Origin: Yamagishiella unicocca
Taxonomy: Eukaryota > Chlorophyta > Chlorophyceae > Chlamydomonadales > Volvocaceae
Length of the DNA stretch: 64,000 bases
Assembly: GCA_003116995.1 (NCBI GenBank)
Contig: BDSL01000039.1
Location: 682,001 to 746,000, forward strand
Direction: 5' to 3'
The notes beneath the pieces were generated by a model. It made no database searches. It was given only the letters and a program-made list of their open reading frames with translations, and was not told the origin of the DNA. This document shows, piece by piece, positions 9,887 through 23,700 of this stretch (the stretch's first letter is position 1; the number at the start of each line of letters is the position of its first letter). Made by a program: the position numbers and the translations under genes.

Positions 9887-12800
9887 ATGGCAACGGCAAC
9901 GTTAGCGTCAGGCGACGTTGCCCGAATTAAGACAAAGCATGAATTTGCAAACGGGGTTGTCCTGCGGGTGAGGCGCGTACCATTGGCTACAATTGTCAAG
10001 GCTCGGCAAATGCGCGCGGGTTCCGGTAAACATCCTTCCCGAACCCTTCTGCTCACTTAAACAGGTATCCGAGCTTCAGGAGGTGGGCGGCAGGAAGCAT
10101 CGGTGCATCCTTTCGGACGGCAGCGCGACCATTCGAGGTGTCCTGGCATCCCAATTTGCCGACCTCGTCGCTTCGGGGGACCTCTCCAATGGTTGCCTCA
10201 TCAAGATCAATGTCTACGTGACCAACACTGTTGGTAATGAAGAGGTCCTGCTGGCCACGGACCTCAACGTCGTTGCGCCCGGCTCGGGCAGCCAGCCGAT
10301 GGACACGGACACTGCCCTGACCGCCCACAACACCACACCCGAGGCCAACGTTAAGACGGTTGCAGGCAAGACACAGGGCGCGGTGCCAGGTGCCAAGGAG
10401 AACAGCACGCCGTTGCTGTCGCCACCGACTGAGTGAGTTCCGCGTGGTGTCTGCGCCTGGTGCTGAGGGTGTCGAGGAAGACCCGTGGATGCGAGAAGAA
10501 CCGAGGAAAACCGTTTAGCAAAGACGGGTGCTGAGGGTGGGATGGGGTTTTTGGACATTCGACATGGACGGATATGCGACAGAGCTTGCATGGGCCGGAA
10601 GCACACATACGACTTCTCTTCAAAACGGGGCCTTCTGTACGATGGATCACGGCCTGCCGGCAGTCGCGCCGAGCCCTCCCTCCCAACCACTTCGGACCGG
10701 CCCCTTCCCTTCCCACCCCTGCCCACGCGCGCAGCTTCAAGTTCGGCAAGACGCCTGGTCCCTCAGGCCTCACGCCGGTGCCCTTCCTCTCCGGTACCCC
10801 CACCCCTACGCCCCTGACCCTCAACAAGACAGCCGCCACGCCTCCCAGCATGACCGTCAGCGACCGCAAGTGCGTCTGACCTACTGCACCCTGTTGCAGT
10901 GCATCGGGGCCTTATTGGTGGTGGGGTTGGAGGGGATCCGCGCGGTGGCAGTTGGCGACCGGAAGGGAGGTTGGGCGAAGAAACCCGTCGGCGTGACACA
11001 GGATAACGGGTTGGCGCGGAGGGTATGAGAGGAAAACCCGTGGGTCGGCACTGACTAGGAAAGCAGATTGGGAAATTGTTTGGTACACACGTTTGGAGAT
11101 GCATGCTGGAGGACGCATGAGAACTTGGTTTCGGTAACGAGGACGGGGGTTGCGGAAGAGAACCGGTTACCCGGCGAGGGTATGAAGGCGGGCCTCGGGT
11201 GCAACACGAAAAACCCAGGCACAATGTCAGTATAGGGACATGTGATGTCGTACGTGTTCCTTACTTCATTCGTTTCCCCGCAGGAACCACCACAAGATCG
11301 AACAGCTGAACCCGTACGACACCAATTGGTGCATCAAGGCCAAGGTGGAGCGTAAGGCCCCTCTGCGCAGCATGTCGATCCGCGGGGCGGACATCAAGAT
11401 TCTCACCGTTGACCTGGTGGACGACACCGTGAGTAGTTGCAGTGGAGCCGGTTGTTCGTTGAGTCGTTGGTTGGTTGCTCGATTAGTTGGCGTGGGGCGC
11501 CCTGGCGAAGAAGGTTCGGCGCAACCAAGCCGTCCCCCCTCCTGCGTTCATTGCTTGAGGACCTTCCAGTGTCGCCATCCTCCAAATGTCATCTTCTCTA
11601 ACGTCGTCATCCTCCAAATATCGTCGCCCTCCCTCCTCCTACCACAGTAAAACCCCAAAACCCTCTTCCAAACCCCAGGGCCAGATGATCCAGGGAACCT
11701 TCTGGCGCGCGGGCGCTGAGCGCTACGCCGAACAGCTGATCGAGGGGCGGGTGTACGTGTTCCACAAGTTCAAGGTGGGGGGCGGCAGGTGGGGGGTGGG
11801 TTATGTGAGGGTTGAGAAATGGGGCACATTGGATGTGCGAATTGGGGTGTGGGGTGGTGGCAGTCGCGCCCTGTGATGGTCAATGGTGAGGGCGCCATCC
11901 CCGTGGTCTGGGACGGGTCCGGTTTGGGAGGGGTGTAGCCATGGGAGCCTAGTCCAAGGTGGGTCAGAAACTTTGCGAGTCACCTTACTTGCGAGTCACC
12001 CTACTTGCGAGTCACCCTACTTGCGAGTCACCCAACTTGTTAGTCACCCTACTTGTTAGTCACCCTACTTGTTAGTCACCCTACTTGCGAGTCGCCGTAC
12101 TTCATCGTTTGTTGGCGGCCCTTTCCGCCCCGCCCTCGCTCCCCGCTTAACCCCGCCTCCTCCCCCCTTCGTCCCAAACCAAACCACCCTGACACCTGCC
12201 AGGTCAAGCCTGCCGACAAGAAGTACACCAGCGTGAAGGCGAACTACCAGATCGACTTCACGGACAGGTGCGTGCCAGTGCAACTGCAGCAAGCAACAGC
12301 AGCTTAAACAGCACACAGAACTGCACCTGGCAGTTTCCCGTCTTGCTCCAACATCAACATAACACCTATTGACATCATATTTCCCTTTTAATGTGTTTCC
12401 CGTTAAATGTGTGGACGAAGTGTCCCTCGAACACCACCCCTCTCCTAGGTTCCATCACTTCCTCAACCTATCAACAACAAAACAGTTTCTTACTCGGACA
12501 CGGATTTCCCTCGCAACCTCCCACCCCCGCCGCTGCCGCCGCTCTCCTGTCTCGCCCCTCCCGCCTGTCCCCCGGGCAGCACCGAGGTGAGCGAGGCAGC
12601 CGACCAGGACACCACCGCCATGACGGCCGCTGTGGAGATCACCCCCATTGAGGTGCTGGCTCGCCGCGTGGGTGCGCGTGCCCCGGTGGACGTCATGGGG
12701 GTGGTGGTGGCGCTGGGGTCGCTGGGCACCGTGAAGCGCAAGGCGGACAGCAGCGAGCTGCCGCGGAGGGACGTCACGATTGGAGACACGAGGTGCGGAC

Positions 12801-15800
12801 AGCTGGGGGCGGCCAGTTGGGGGGAAGGGTGGTAGCGGGGCGAGGGTCGCGGTATTTGCCAGGAGGGGCGGTATTTGCCAGGAGGGGGGGCACTGTTGGG
12901 AAGGGTGATGAAGCGCGAAATACCTGCGTCCTGCCCTGGAGTGGTGGTATGGGATGCGATTAAGGTTGTTGTCGGCTGTTTCTGTACGGCAAGTCGTACA
13001 TCCACGACATGCACCAATGCCACCGCGACCCCCCCGTACCCGCCTCCGCGCCCTGCCTTGGCCCCCCAGCTGTAAGAGCGTGGTCGTGACGCTCTGGGGC
13101 GACAACGCCCACGCATTCGCCGCCCAGCTGGAGGGGCAGGAGGGCAAGGCGGTGCTGCAGGTAGGAGCGCGGAAGCTGGGGACGGGTCGGTTGGCGGTTG
13201 ACCTCGCGTAGGAGCTGCGGGACACCCACGCGCCATCACCCCGACTAGCGTCCTGGCGACCCTCCTGCCTCCCGTCACGCAACCCGGCTCCGTCGGGGAT
13301 CTGTGGCGGTGGCGTGATCTGACTGTGATCGGCGCACATTGGGTTTTACGGTTCTCCCGCTTACAGCGCCCGATCCCCGCCTCAAAAGCACGCGGCATCT
13401 CCCTTCCCCGCCACATCGACAAACCCCCTCTCCTCCCTGTGCCAAACGGTGTTTCTCGCATCCACGGGTCTTCCTCGCGACCCTCTCCTCCCTTTGGCCA
13501 ACCCTCCCAAACCCTCCCCAACTCTCGCATCCGCGGGTCTTCCTCGAAACTCCCCAACCCTCCCAAACCCTTCGCAACCCCTATCGCTTCCTCATGTTCC
13601 TCTCGTCCCCCTCCTCCCCCCAGGTGACCCAGGTCCGCATCACTGACTTCAACGGCTGCTCTCTGTCCTCGCTCTCCAAGAGTGTGGTGACTCTCAACCC
13701 CGAGGGCCCCGCCGCCACCGAGCTCCTCGCCTGGTACTCCACAGCGGGCATGTCACCGGACAGGTTCACGCCAGTGGGGCAGGACCTGCAGGGCACCAGA
13801 GGGGCGAGGTGCGACTGGAGGCGGGGGAGGGGGTTTGATAAGAGAATCCGCGATTCCACGGAGAGGGGGGGCGAGGAGGAAGGGGTTGGGGAACGAGCAG
13901 CGCCGGGTTTAGAATTTGTCAGGGTGAAGCTGACCCATACGTAGCTGAACCATACCGTGATGCATCGATGCATCGCGCGCGCCTGTGTGTCAACCATTAA
14001 GGCGCCGAGACGTGGGCTCTGTAAGGCGTGTATGCCGTTGGGACGCTTTCGGCCAGGCACAAATGCCGGGCCTTGAAGCAAAATCAAGGTCGACGCTTTG
14101 CCAAGGTTATGGCAAGGGGGTTATAGCCTCCTTTATTGCTTCGCACCAACATGACGTCTCCCCCCCTCTTTCCTACCATGCTTTCCCGGCCTCAAGTGGG
14201 CCTTATCCCTCCCTACCTGCCCTCCCTACCGCCACACACAACTGCGCAGCGCCGGCAGCTCGGGCGGTGTGCCCTCCCGGGAGCGCTTCCAGACCCTCAA
14301 GGACGTGGCGGCTGTCACCCCTGACGCCCTGCCGGACGACAAGGCCGTCTTCCAGGTGCGACCGCCAGGGCTGTCAAGAAGGCGGGCGCATGGTTGCTGA
14401 GTTGCCGCTGGGGAACTGCACGTATACCGCACCGCCAAACCAACCGGAGGAGGACGTGTGTGCTCGGTAGCCATGATACCACACCGACATGATGCCACTG
14501 CGCCCCTGAAAACGTACTCAAACCTCATTCGCCACCTGCCATGAACCCCACATGTTTCATTTCGCCGCCTTTTATTGTTGTGGGGTTGGTTATTTTCGTC
14601 CTCCTCAACAAGCTCCATGCGGTGCACCTAGTGGCCCCGGTGTAGCTCTTCGCCATTGCATCACCCGAACGGCTCACTTCCGCTCCCTCCACTTGTGTCC
14701 TCACTCCACTTGTGTCCTCACTCCACTTGGGTCATCACTCCACTTGGGTCCTCACTCCACTTGGGTCCTCACTCCACTTGGGTCATCACTCCACTTGGGT
14801 CCTCACTCCACTTGGGTCCTCACTCCCTCCCTCGCAGTCCGTCACTGCCTGCGTGGCCATGGTCAACAGCGAGCAGCAGATGTACTACCTGGCGAACCCG
14901 GACAATGGCCGCAAGGTGGGGCCTGGGCGGGGATGGGGGGGAAACGGAATGGGAAGGGATATGGAGAACCACATGCCTCGATGTAGTAACAGCGACACGG
15001 CGGGGCCGACACCGACAAAGCCAAACGTTCCTCTCGTTTTACGTTCCTCGCGTTCTACGTTGTTCACCCATCCATCTTATAAATTATGATGTAAAATTAA
15101 TCAGGTTTCGCCCTTGGATAACCGATAATAACCGCTCCTGATCTCCCGGCCCGTCCAGGTCATTGACCAAGGCGGCGGTCGCTGGACTGAGGCCGACGGC
15201 AAGGCGGTCGAGCGGCCCGAGCACCGCTACGTGCTGTCGGTGAAGCTGGCGGATCACACTGGGGAGGCCGTCGTACAGCTGTTCAACAAGGAGGTGGGGC
15301 CGGGCGGGCGGGCGTGTTTTGTGTTGGATTGACGGACCGGTGCAGATGAGTCGGAAGGGTGCTTGAGTGGGGGACCAGCATTCGGAGAGGCGTGGTCTTT
15401 GGGACCTAGTAGCTTGGTGACATGGGCGTTAGGGGGCTCAGACCACCGCAACCACGACCACCCACACTCTCTCCTACCACCTATCGCCCTACTTGTGGTC
15501 AGACACCCTTGCTCCCGCATCCCGCCACGCATTTCAACAACCCGTCACAACCCTTGCGTATCCCCGCCCCCGGCCTCCCACCTATCTCTTGTAAACATAT
15601 TTTCTTTCCCCCCCATCGCCCACGCTGCCCACGCAGGCTGAGGCGATCATGGGCATGAAGGCGGACGAGCTGGCTGCCCTCAAGGATTCCGGTGACGGCT
15701 TCGTTGCCGCCCTGCGCGCCGTTCAGTGGCGGCCCTGGTCAATCGTGGCCATGAGCAAGGCCCGCGAGTATAACGGCGAGAAGCGCGTACGGCACACCGC

Positions 15801-15876
15801 CCACAAGGTCGACCAGCTGGATTGGGTTTCGGAGGGTCAGCGGCTGGTGGCGCTCATTGGCAAGTACGGCAACTGA
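9887..15876 (+). CDS. RPA1: Replication protein A large subunit (RPA70)
   Basis: Thirteen exons: 9887-9967, 10065-10432, 10735-10869, 11284-11428, 11679-11774, 12203-12267, 12580-12792, 13070-13160, 13624-13763, 14250-14355, 14838-14915, 15159-15293 and 15637-15876, giving 630 residues (human RPA1 has 616). Order: an N-terminal OB fold (CILSDGSATIRGVL, VTNTVGNEEVLLATDLNVV), a Pro/Thr-rich linker, DBD-A (IEQLNPYDTNWCIKAKVERK, GTFWRAGAERY, YQIDFTD), DBD-B (DVMGVVVALGSLGTVKRK, VVVTLWGDNAHAF, TDFNGCSLSSLSKS) and DBD-C (VIDQGGGRWTEADGK, YVLSVKLADHTGEAVVQLFN, IGKYGN at the end). RPA1 is the main single-stranded DNA-binding subunit of the nuclear RPA trimer in replication, repair and recombination. 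The four zinc-ribbon cysteines normally found in DBD-C are absent. A TGTAA lies at 16053-16057. Confidence 0.96.
11973..12100. repeat. 16-bp minisatellite in RPA1 intron 5
   Basis: Eight copies of TTGCGAGTCACCCTAC, with GTTAGT replacing GCGAGT in three middle copies. It lies about 100 bp before the exon 6 acceptor. Confidence 0.92.
14688..14826. repeat. 17-bp minisatellite before RPA1 exon 11
   Basis: About eight copies of TCCACTTGGGTCCTCAC, with GGGTCATC variants, ending about 12 bp before the acceptor of the exon at 14838. Expansion here would move the branch-point region. Confidence 0.9.
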
Positions 15877-17715
15877 CATGCCGTCTGAGTGGTTGACATG
15901 ATTTCATGTACGATGAGGGGAAGCGGGAATGTGCTGATACCGGCTTGGGTCGCCAGAGCGATCCCACATGGGAATGGACGGAGTAGCGGGACGGGTGCTG
16001 GCCGTAGATAGACAGGTGTTGCAGCACCGCCACCTCCCTGCTGACTGGGGTTTGTAACTTTGTATGGGGTGGATCTGGATTCGGATGTTTGGCTTTACCC
16101 AGATGGTGTTGCCAAGCATCCAGGCGAGGGTGAGTTGCGGTAGACAGTCAGGCAGTGTCCGCCCGTGCTCGAGTTACGTGGATGTCACAGCAGGGCGGAA
16201 AGGGAGTTGTCGCACGTAGCAACTCCGTTGTTTGGTGAACCTTTGTCGCGCGAGTCAGACTCAAGAACAGAAAGAGGAACAGCGGTGCAGTGTGTGGAGG
16301 CAGTGAGGAATGGTGCGCGGTCGCACTTCAATCGTACGGCAACGCGTCGCGTGCGTTCGACGACTGGACGTTCAGGAAATGTTTTGCGGCGCAGCGGCGT
16401 TTGAACGGATTTGGTTGCAACAGTTGTCGTTGTTGAGGGCAGCCGTTTCCCTAATCCTGTTGCCAAGCCATGGTGCGCGGAGGAATTAAGGGTCCTGGTG
16501 CTAGCAGCCGAGGTCCTGCAGCAACCACCGGATGCTGTATCGTATGCGCATCCCTTCCTCTGTGTCCATGAACCAGTCCCTTCGTTTTGGGGTTGCCGAT
16601 TACCCACCGTCGTGAACAGTGACGCCCTGATAACCAGGGAGGAGCTGACACACACTGACATCCAGGGAGGAACTTTCGCAGCAGGCTGTGCTGTCATGGC
16701 CGCCCGACCAGGGTCGCAACTGATTTCTGCTTCTTCACATTGTATGCGGTGCCATTGCTTCACATTTTGCCGAGACGTCAGCTGCGGGCTTTCTTGTGCG
16801 TGATGTTGCATGTTACTCGTAATACCAGCTGCGCATCAGCATTAACCCCTGCACATTTTGCCGCGATATCGATAGAAGCAGGTCGGTTAACGCCAAATGG
16901 CTTCAAGTGACTGCAAGCTAACCGTTGCGTGCAAGGCGGCAAGGGTTCGCTGGGCTCCCACTAGCCGCTCCAGTATTTATCGAGTAGTGGCAATAACGGT
17001 CTGTAGATTGGATGCCTTGACATGAAACTTAACGCTACCACGGGCCAACTAGCCTAAAGTCCTTCCCCGTGAAAAGCACGGCCGACGATGGCGGAGTTCG
17101 TTCACGAATGAGAATTGCGACGGGCATCCTTGGAGAAGCTGAGAACGTGATACATACAAGGCGGGCGCCCGGTGGTTGGGGCTGAGGCGTTGTTGCTGCA
17201 ACGACCAGAGGACGCGATGAGCAGCTGTTCCTCGGCTCTGCAAAACCTGTTCCCGTCGTCGACTGGACCCCTTCGCAAGTACCATAATTGAAATCTCTTC
17301 ACAGGTGTGTGGGTGTCGAACGCTCGCGACCTGGTACGAAATGGCATGTCCCAGCATTGCGTCAGCAGGAGTCAGCACACATCGGCATGCATGCGCTCAA
17401 TCGTTTCCTGCCATTTTCCTTCAGCTCCTCCCTTCATCCTTTCATTAGCCTATGCGAAATACCGGTATCACCCCGGCCGATGACACGCCCCTTTCAACCG
17501 CCGCGAGCAAAACGGTCCCGTTTCACCTCCCTTGCCCCCTCTCTCTCCCCCGCGCCCATTCTCTCTCTTCTCCCCTCTCTCCTACTCACCTCACCCAAGG
17601 CACCGCATCCTCCCATCGCAAACCGCCTGATCGACGCGCCCGCACGCCCCCCCCGCCGTTCCCCAAAAACGTGCCTGTGACAGCCCGGTACGGTAGCGGG
17701 CGGCACTGCAAAAAC
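15877..17715. other. Intergenic region between RPA1 and the next gene
   Basis: Contains the RPA1 3' untranslated region with TGTAA at 16053-16057. Open frames at 16185-16811 (minus) and 16411-16803 (plus) show no recognisable domain or splice context, and I do not support either as a gene. The last 300 bp are C/T-rich with an in-frame upstream ATG at 17455, so the downstream protein could start earlier than 17716. Confidence 0.4.
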
Positions 17716-20700
17716 ATGGCCTACACTGCCGCCGGCGGCGCCGATGGTGCCGCTGGTACCCGCGGCAGCGCTCATCTGCCCCAGCCTCAGCAGCAGCCCC
17801 AGGCGTACTCGGCTCAGAGGCTGCAGCAGCTGCTGTGGGAGTCCCTCCGGGCGTTCCAGGACGACTCAGCTCCGGACCCGCCGGGTCTCACGCAGCTGCT
17901 GCTGCTGCCAGACTCGCGCCCCGAGGCCGGCGGAGGACCCCTCCTGGAGCAACTGCTCAACAGCGCTGCGGGAGCACTACCGACCGCAGGTGCCGGCGGC
18001 GCCGCCGCCATGTACGGCAGCCCGGTTCCGTCGGCGCCGCCGCCTCCGCTGGCAGCGTCACCACAGCTGGCAGCGCGGCAACCTTGCTTGGCGGCAGGGC
18101 CGCCCACTGGTACATCACGTAAGCGGTCTTCCATGACGTGCCACGTTGCTGCCCCTGTCCGGTACCTCGCGACTCCCCACCTTCCCCAGGCGTACATGTA
18201 TTACGTGCCGGGGCTGCCCGGCAACCGCCAACCAACTCCGGGCCTAGCTGGCCCAAGTAGCCGGCCCTGTATCTATCTATCTATCTACCTATCTATCCTC
18301 ACTGGGGTTCGCAGACCCTCAGCTGACGTCGCTCCGGCTAGGTGGCCCAATCCATCATCGCGACAGACACCGCCCGACCGGTCGCGTTCGTTATTGTCTC
18401 GTTGTGGAGTTTCGTGGCTCAACGGACTATCCTTATCGCGCGGCTACCGACACTAACCGTATCCTTGCACTGCAGCCGGGGCTCCCGCCGCCGCCACCGA
18501 CGGAATGGACACCGCCGCCGCCGCCGCCGGACCGGAAACCGGCGCCGCCGCCGCCGCCGCCGCCGCCACTGACGCCACCGCCGCGTCCGCGGCGGCGGCC
18601 GCCGTCACCTGCCAGCTGCCCCGGCGGGAGCAGTTCTACAGCAGGGTGTACGACCTGTTGTCGTACTACGTGCGCAGCGGAGTCGGGCCCAGCAGGGTGT
18701 GGCCCGCACGTGGGCCCGGCGAGGATGTCCACCAGGTGGTGTTTGCCGCTCCCAGGATTAAGGCAGGTCGCAGGCGGCTCGGTGGTTGGGTGTATGGGGT
18801 GCACGTACGGCGGGGGCGAGCGGAGGGTTGTGGATTCCCGTGTCCAGACCACCCATAGGTAGTCCAATTGTTCGTTGCGTGGCTGGAAAAGCGTGTGCTA
18901 GCTGCAACTGAAGTCGTTGACCTGCTGTTACTTCCTACGCGCTCCTAGCTCGTCGTGCCCAGTGCAAAGACAGAGAAGAACGGCGGTGATGCCGCATGCG
19001 GTGGGCGGCGGGCAATGTATGCTTGTCAAGGAAAGCAAGCGCGTGTCATTTCGTTCGTCCCCAGCGCCGACCGCGACGCCACCCGCCAGTCACGCACGCG
19101 CGTGCACCCACGTTCCCAACTAACCCCGACTAACCCAACTAATTCCACCTGATCCCAATTCCCTGACTTGCAGAAGGGGGGACTGGGCAAGGTGACCAGC
19201 GCCAGTGGCAGCACGCTGCGGCTTGGCTGGGACGGCGCCGCCGCCGGCGCCGCTTTCGGCGGCGCCGGCGGCTTAAATGGTGGCGTCGGTGACGGCGGCG
19301 GCGGCGGCGGCGGCGGCGACGGTGGCGCGCCGCTCGCTGATCCGGCGGTTGCGGGCGGCAGCTGCAGCACCCACTGGCAACGTGGCGATCCGGAACCCCC
19401 CTCCTCTGACCCCGCCCCTCCGCCCGCGCACCGGCTGGTGCTTGAGGCGCGGGGGAGGCTGGCGGGCAACGAGGTGTGGCCCGACGGCACTCCTGTCAGC
19501 CGCTTCTACCTGGCGGCTCCAGGGGAGCTGGCCGAGGCGCAGGTGGGGGGTGCCATGAAATCCCGCCTACGAAAGGAAAACCGTTTAGAACAGACGTTTT
19601 CGACAGACAGCTGCATGCTCAGCACGTGGGGGTTGTTACAGAAAAGAACCGATTACTCGACAGGGGAAGGTGTGGGGTGGGGCATGAAGACCGGTTATAC
19701 GACATAGTAGCCTGTTTTGCAGATCAGGGCTTTGAGGAGTGGGAGTTGAGGAGGAAGTAACGATGTTATGTTAGTTATGTTAGTTATGTTAGTTATGTTA
19801 GTTATGTTAGTTATGTTAGTTATGTTAGTTATGTTAGTTTAGAGGCACGTGTTGCGTTATGCCTGCGTTGCCATGTATGGTACCTACTACGGGAGCTAAG
19901 TGCCTGTTTGCCCTCCCGCCCCCCGCCGTCCCTGCTGTCTGGCCACAGGCGACCCAGCTCCTGCGAGCTCCGAAACCAACCAGCTACAAGGGCGGCTCAC
20001 AGCAGGTGTGGTACTGCAGCGACGCAGTTCTTTTGATAGTGGGGGAGGAAAGGTCGGCGGCGCCGCCTGCTGCCGCCGCCGCCGCCGCCGCCGCCGGTGC
20101 TGCGGCAGATGGTGCCGGCGGCGGCGGCAGCGTGTCCCCGCCTTCACCGGCAGCAGCCGCAGCAGCGGCGCTACTGGTTGGAAAGCGCACGGCGGCAGTG
20201 GCGAGGGCGGGAGCGGATTCGGCTGCGGAAGCGGACAGCGGCGGCAGCAGGTCAGAGCGCTGGCGCGGTTGGTGACTGGCTCGCTCGGGTGGTTACGGTA
20301 GTTACGGTAGTTACGGTGGTTACGGTAGTTACGGTGGTTACGGTAGTTACGGTGGTTACGGTAGTTACGGTGGTTACGGTTAGTTCCGGTGGTTATTGCT
20401 GCTGGCAGGGACCGGGCTAGCAGCAACTACTCGCTACTCCGCTACTCGCTTTGGCGTCTTGATTGTGAACGACGTTTTCCTTTCAAACACGTGCACTGCT
20501 GCTTGCAGGGACGGGGGCGTGAGGCAGTGATGCCACCAGGGGGCGGCGGGAGGGAGGCAAGCAGTTTATTAACTGATAACTGGTGCTGATGGCGACGGCG
20601 CCCGAGGGGAGCTCCCCGCGTGTAGATACCCCCCAAACCCCACGCGCCCAAACTCCCCACGTTTCCAAACCACCACATGCGCTCCCCCTGCTCGCAGCGA

Positions 20701-23700
20701 GCAAGCTCTTCCGGCGCTGCTGTCCCCTGTGGACCGGCGCAGCAGGCAGTGGGAGCTGGCCGTGGCCCAGAACTGCGTGTATCTGTTCCTGGAGGCGGTC
20801 GTCATGGGAAACATGGAGGTGGGGCTCCGGCAGGGCGGGGCGGAGGTGCGGGTGGGTTTCGAGGAAGACCCGTGGGTGCAAGAAAAAACCGTTTAGGACA
20901 GACGCTTTGAGATGCATGCTGGAGAACTGGGTTGAGGATACTAAGCCCGGGGGAAGCCCGCCGCCACCACTACCGCCGCTGCCACCAGACACCCGTCCTC
21001 CACGCACCACTACTGCCGCCACCGCCGCCGATTCCACTGAACCGCCATTGCCACCGCCGCCGCCGGCTGGCTGCAGGTGATGGAGGCGCTGCTGACCCGG
21101 CTGCCGCAGCGCGAGCTGGGGGGCGGCGTTAACTGGGAGCGAGTGCACACGAGTAGGGAGCGGCGCTCGCCACTGCATCTCGCGGTGCAGCTGCACAAGA
21201 ACTGGTGGGGCGGTGGGGCGTGCGCGTTTGTGTGGGGGGCAGGGGGAGGTCCACGGGGGCTGCGTCGTGGACGGTTGGGCGGTTGGGCGGTTGGGCCGAA
21301 TGAAGTTGGTTGGCCACGCGGTTTGGCTTACCTGAAAGGCGACTCACCATGTGTGGCGCCCCGAGGCCAATGGGCGGTTCTGATTTGGGTCAAGGTGTAC
21401 GGCAAACGTGCGGGAGCAGAAAATAAAACACTTTCCCCAACCCCTCCGATCACCTTTCGTCCCGCTCGCCCCGCCCCATCCCCCTGTCATTACCTGGGGT
21501 ACCTCTCGCTGACTTAACAAACACACACCCTTACTCAAATTGTGTAAATCATACTCCTTTGATATCTCCTTATCCTTAAAAGGTATTGCGCTCATGCATA
21601 CCTACAGCTTGTAACGGCACTAGGATGCGCAGCTACACCTCTCAAACCTCCTACCGCCCCCGTGCGTTGCCTCCGCAGTCCGCACCGCACGCACTCACTC
21701 GCTGGTTCCTGGATGCACTGACAAACTGATCTCCGCGCCGTACGACCCGCCGTCCGTGCGGTCACGAAACACACACACCTCATCGGAGTGTGCTTCGGAG
21801 GTCTTTCCGTTAGGGCAGGGTAGCTGCCCTTGGCCAACACACGCACACACGCGCACGTGGTGTATGCACATGTGTTGCGCTTATCCGTTTTTCCAGTTTC
21901 ATGCATGCTGCCATCCGGATCCACCCTGTCGGTGACCTGCGGGTGTGGGTGCGGCTGTACGCAGGCCACCTCCCGCGGACACTGCGGGCACACCGGCGGG
22001 CAGCTACAATGTCCCCGCGATGCCTATCACCGTCCGGCTGCGTGTGGTGCGGTGGCTGCTGCGCCGCTCGTCATCCGAGCAGCAGCACCCGACGCAGCAG
22101 CTGCCGGCTGAAGAGGAATCCGGACATCTGCAGCAGCAGCAGCAGCAGCACCTGCAACAGCGGCAGCAGCAGCACCTGCGGCCGGGACGCGGGCGCGGAC
22201 GTGGCGGCGGCAGTCGGCTGGGTCCAGGAGGCGGCGGCGCTGCTGCCGCTTCCGGCGGCTCAAAGGCACAGCCGTCGCAGCTGCAGCAGCAGCCGGCGGC
22301 AGTGGCTGGGTCGCGACGGTCGGCGCTGGTGATGCAGCGGAACACAAACCGGTGCGGCGGGAGCCTGTATGTGTGTGTATGCGCAGGTGACACGCCAGCA
22401 GGCGTTAAACGTGGTGTTTGTGGCGCTGTGCCATTCCTCCACCACAGTACGCACTCATACGGTTTAACACAGCATCCTGTTTAAGTAGAAGCATAGAAGC
22501 ACACATGCAGTGCGTTTACTTGCTTGGTTTGTTGTGCGGCTCGTCCTGTACGCACGTGCAGGGCATCCCGTCCGCTCACAGGCGCTCAGTAATAGTATCA
22601 GTAAATCGACAGGTTTACAACTAGCTAATTGCACATGAGTGACCGCAAATCTTTAACTATCTTGCTGCCGCACCTATTATATCCATGTCATGTAACCGGT
22701 CATTATGCCCCACCCCCCCTGGAGCTAAACGGCTTTTTCGGGCATCCACGGGTCTTCCTCGAACACCCCCCCTGGAGCGCCTAGGTCCGTGCCGCTGCTG
22801 ACGCTTCTGCGCTATGCCGACTGCGACGGGCAGTGCTGGCGGCCCCTGGTGGCGGAGATCATGTCGTACATGTCGTACGACGATTACTGTGAGGCCGACA
22901 GCAAGAAGGGTACGTACGTTGGATAGGTCGGTGTGCGCGCGCTCCTGCCTAGCCGCCGGCCCATCCATCAGCCCAACGCCACCCCCCACACACGCACACA
23001 CTATCCTCTCCATCCACCGTGTATTCCCACCTGCCTCCCTCTCATTGCCACCTGCCTCCCTCTCACTCCCACCTGCCTCCCTCTCACTCCCACCTGCCTG
23101 CCTCTCCCGCCGCCACCGCCGCCACTCCCAGGGTGGTACCCCCACCACATGGCCTCCTCGTGCGGCAGCCGGCCCCCAGGCCACGACCCCCTCAGCCACC
23201 TCCCCGGCAGCCGGGCCTGCCTGGCTGAGCTGCTGCACCAGCTGATGCGCCTGGCGGAGGACAAGCTGGCGGCGGCAGCGGCGGCAGCGGCGGCGGCGGC
23301 GGGGTGCGGCGGCGGCTCAAAGAGGCGGCGCAAGTCGTGTCTTGGTGGGCCGGGGACGAGGGATCACTGCTGGGGCTGCTGTCGCCGCCCGGTCTCTCGG
23401 CTTCTCACCGCCACCAGCACCAGTACCACAACCAGCCCCTCGCCCTCTCCCATCCGTGCAGGATCTACCCCATCGGGCCCCCCGCAGCACCAGCAGCACC
23501 AGCAGCACCAGCACCAGCAGCAGGATCTGGTCCCGGCGGGCCATTATCGTGCTCCTGCCCGCTCCAAAACCATCGGCGCAGCCGCGATGCAAGCGGGTCC
23601 GGAACCTGTTTGGCCATCAGCCGCGGCGGGGGCTGCTGCGGGTGCAAGCGGCGTGAGTGGCGGCAGTGGAGGGGCTGGAGGAGGCGCCGCAGCGGCCGCG

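Noticed and set aside
16185..16811. Open frames on both strands between RPA1 and the unknown gene
   Set aside because: No recognisable domain, no splice support and no codon-usage contrast. They overlap each other and may be untranslated sequence.
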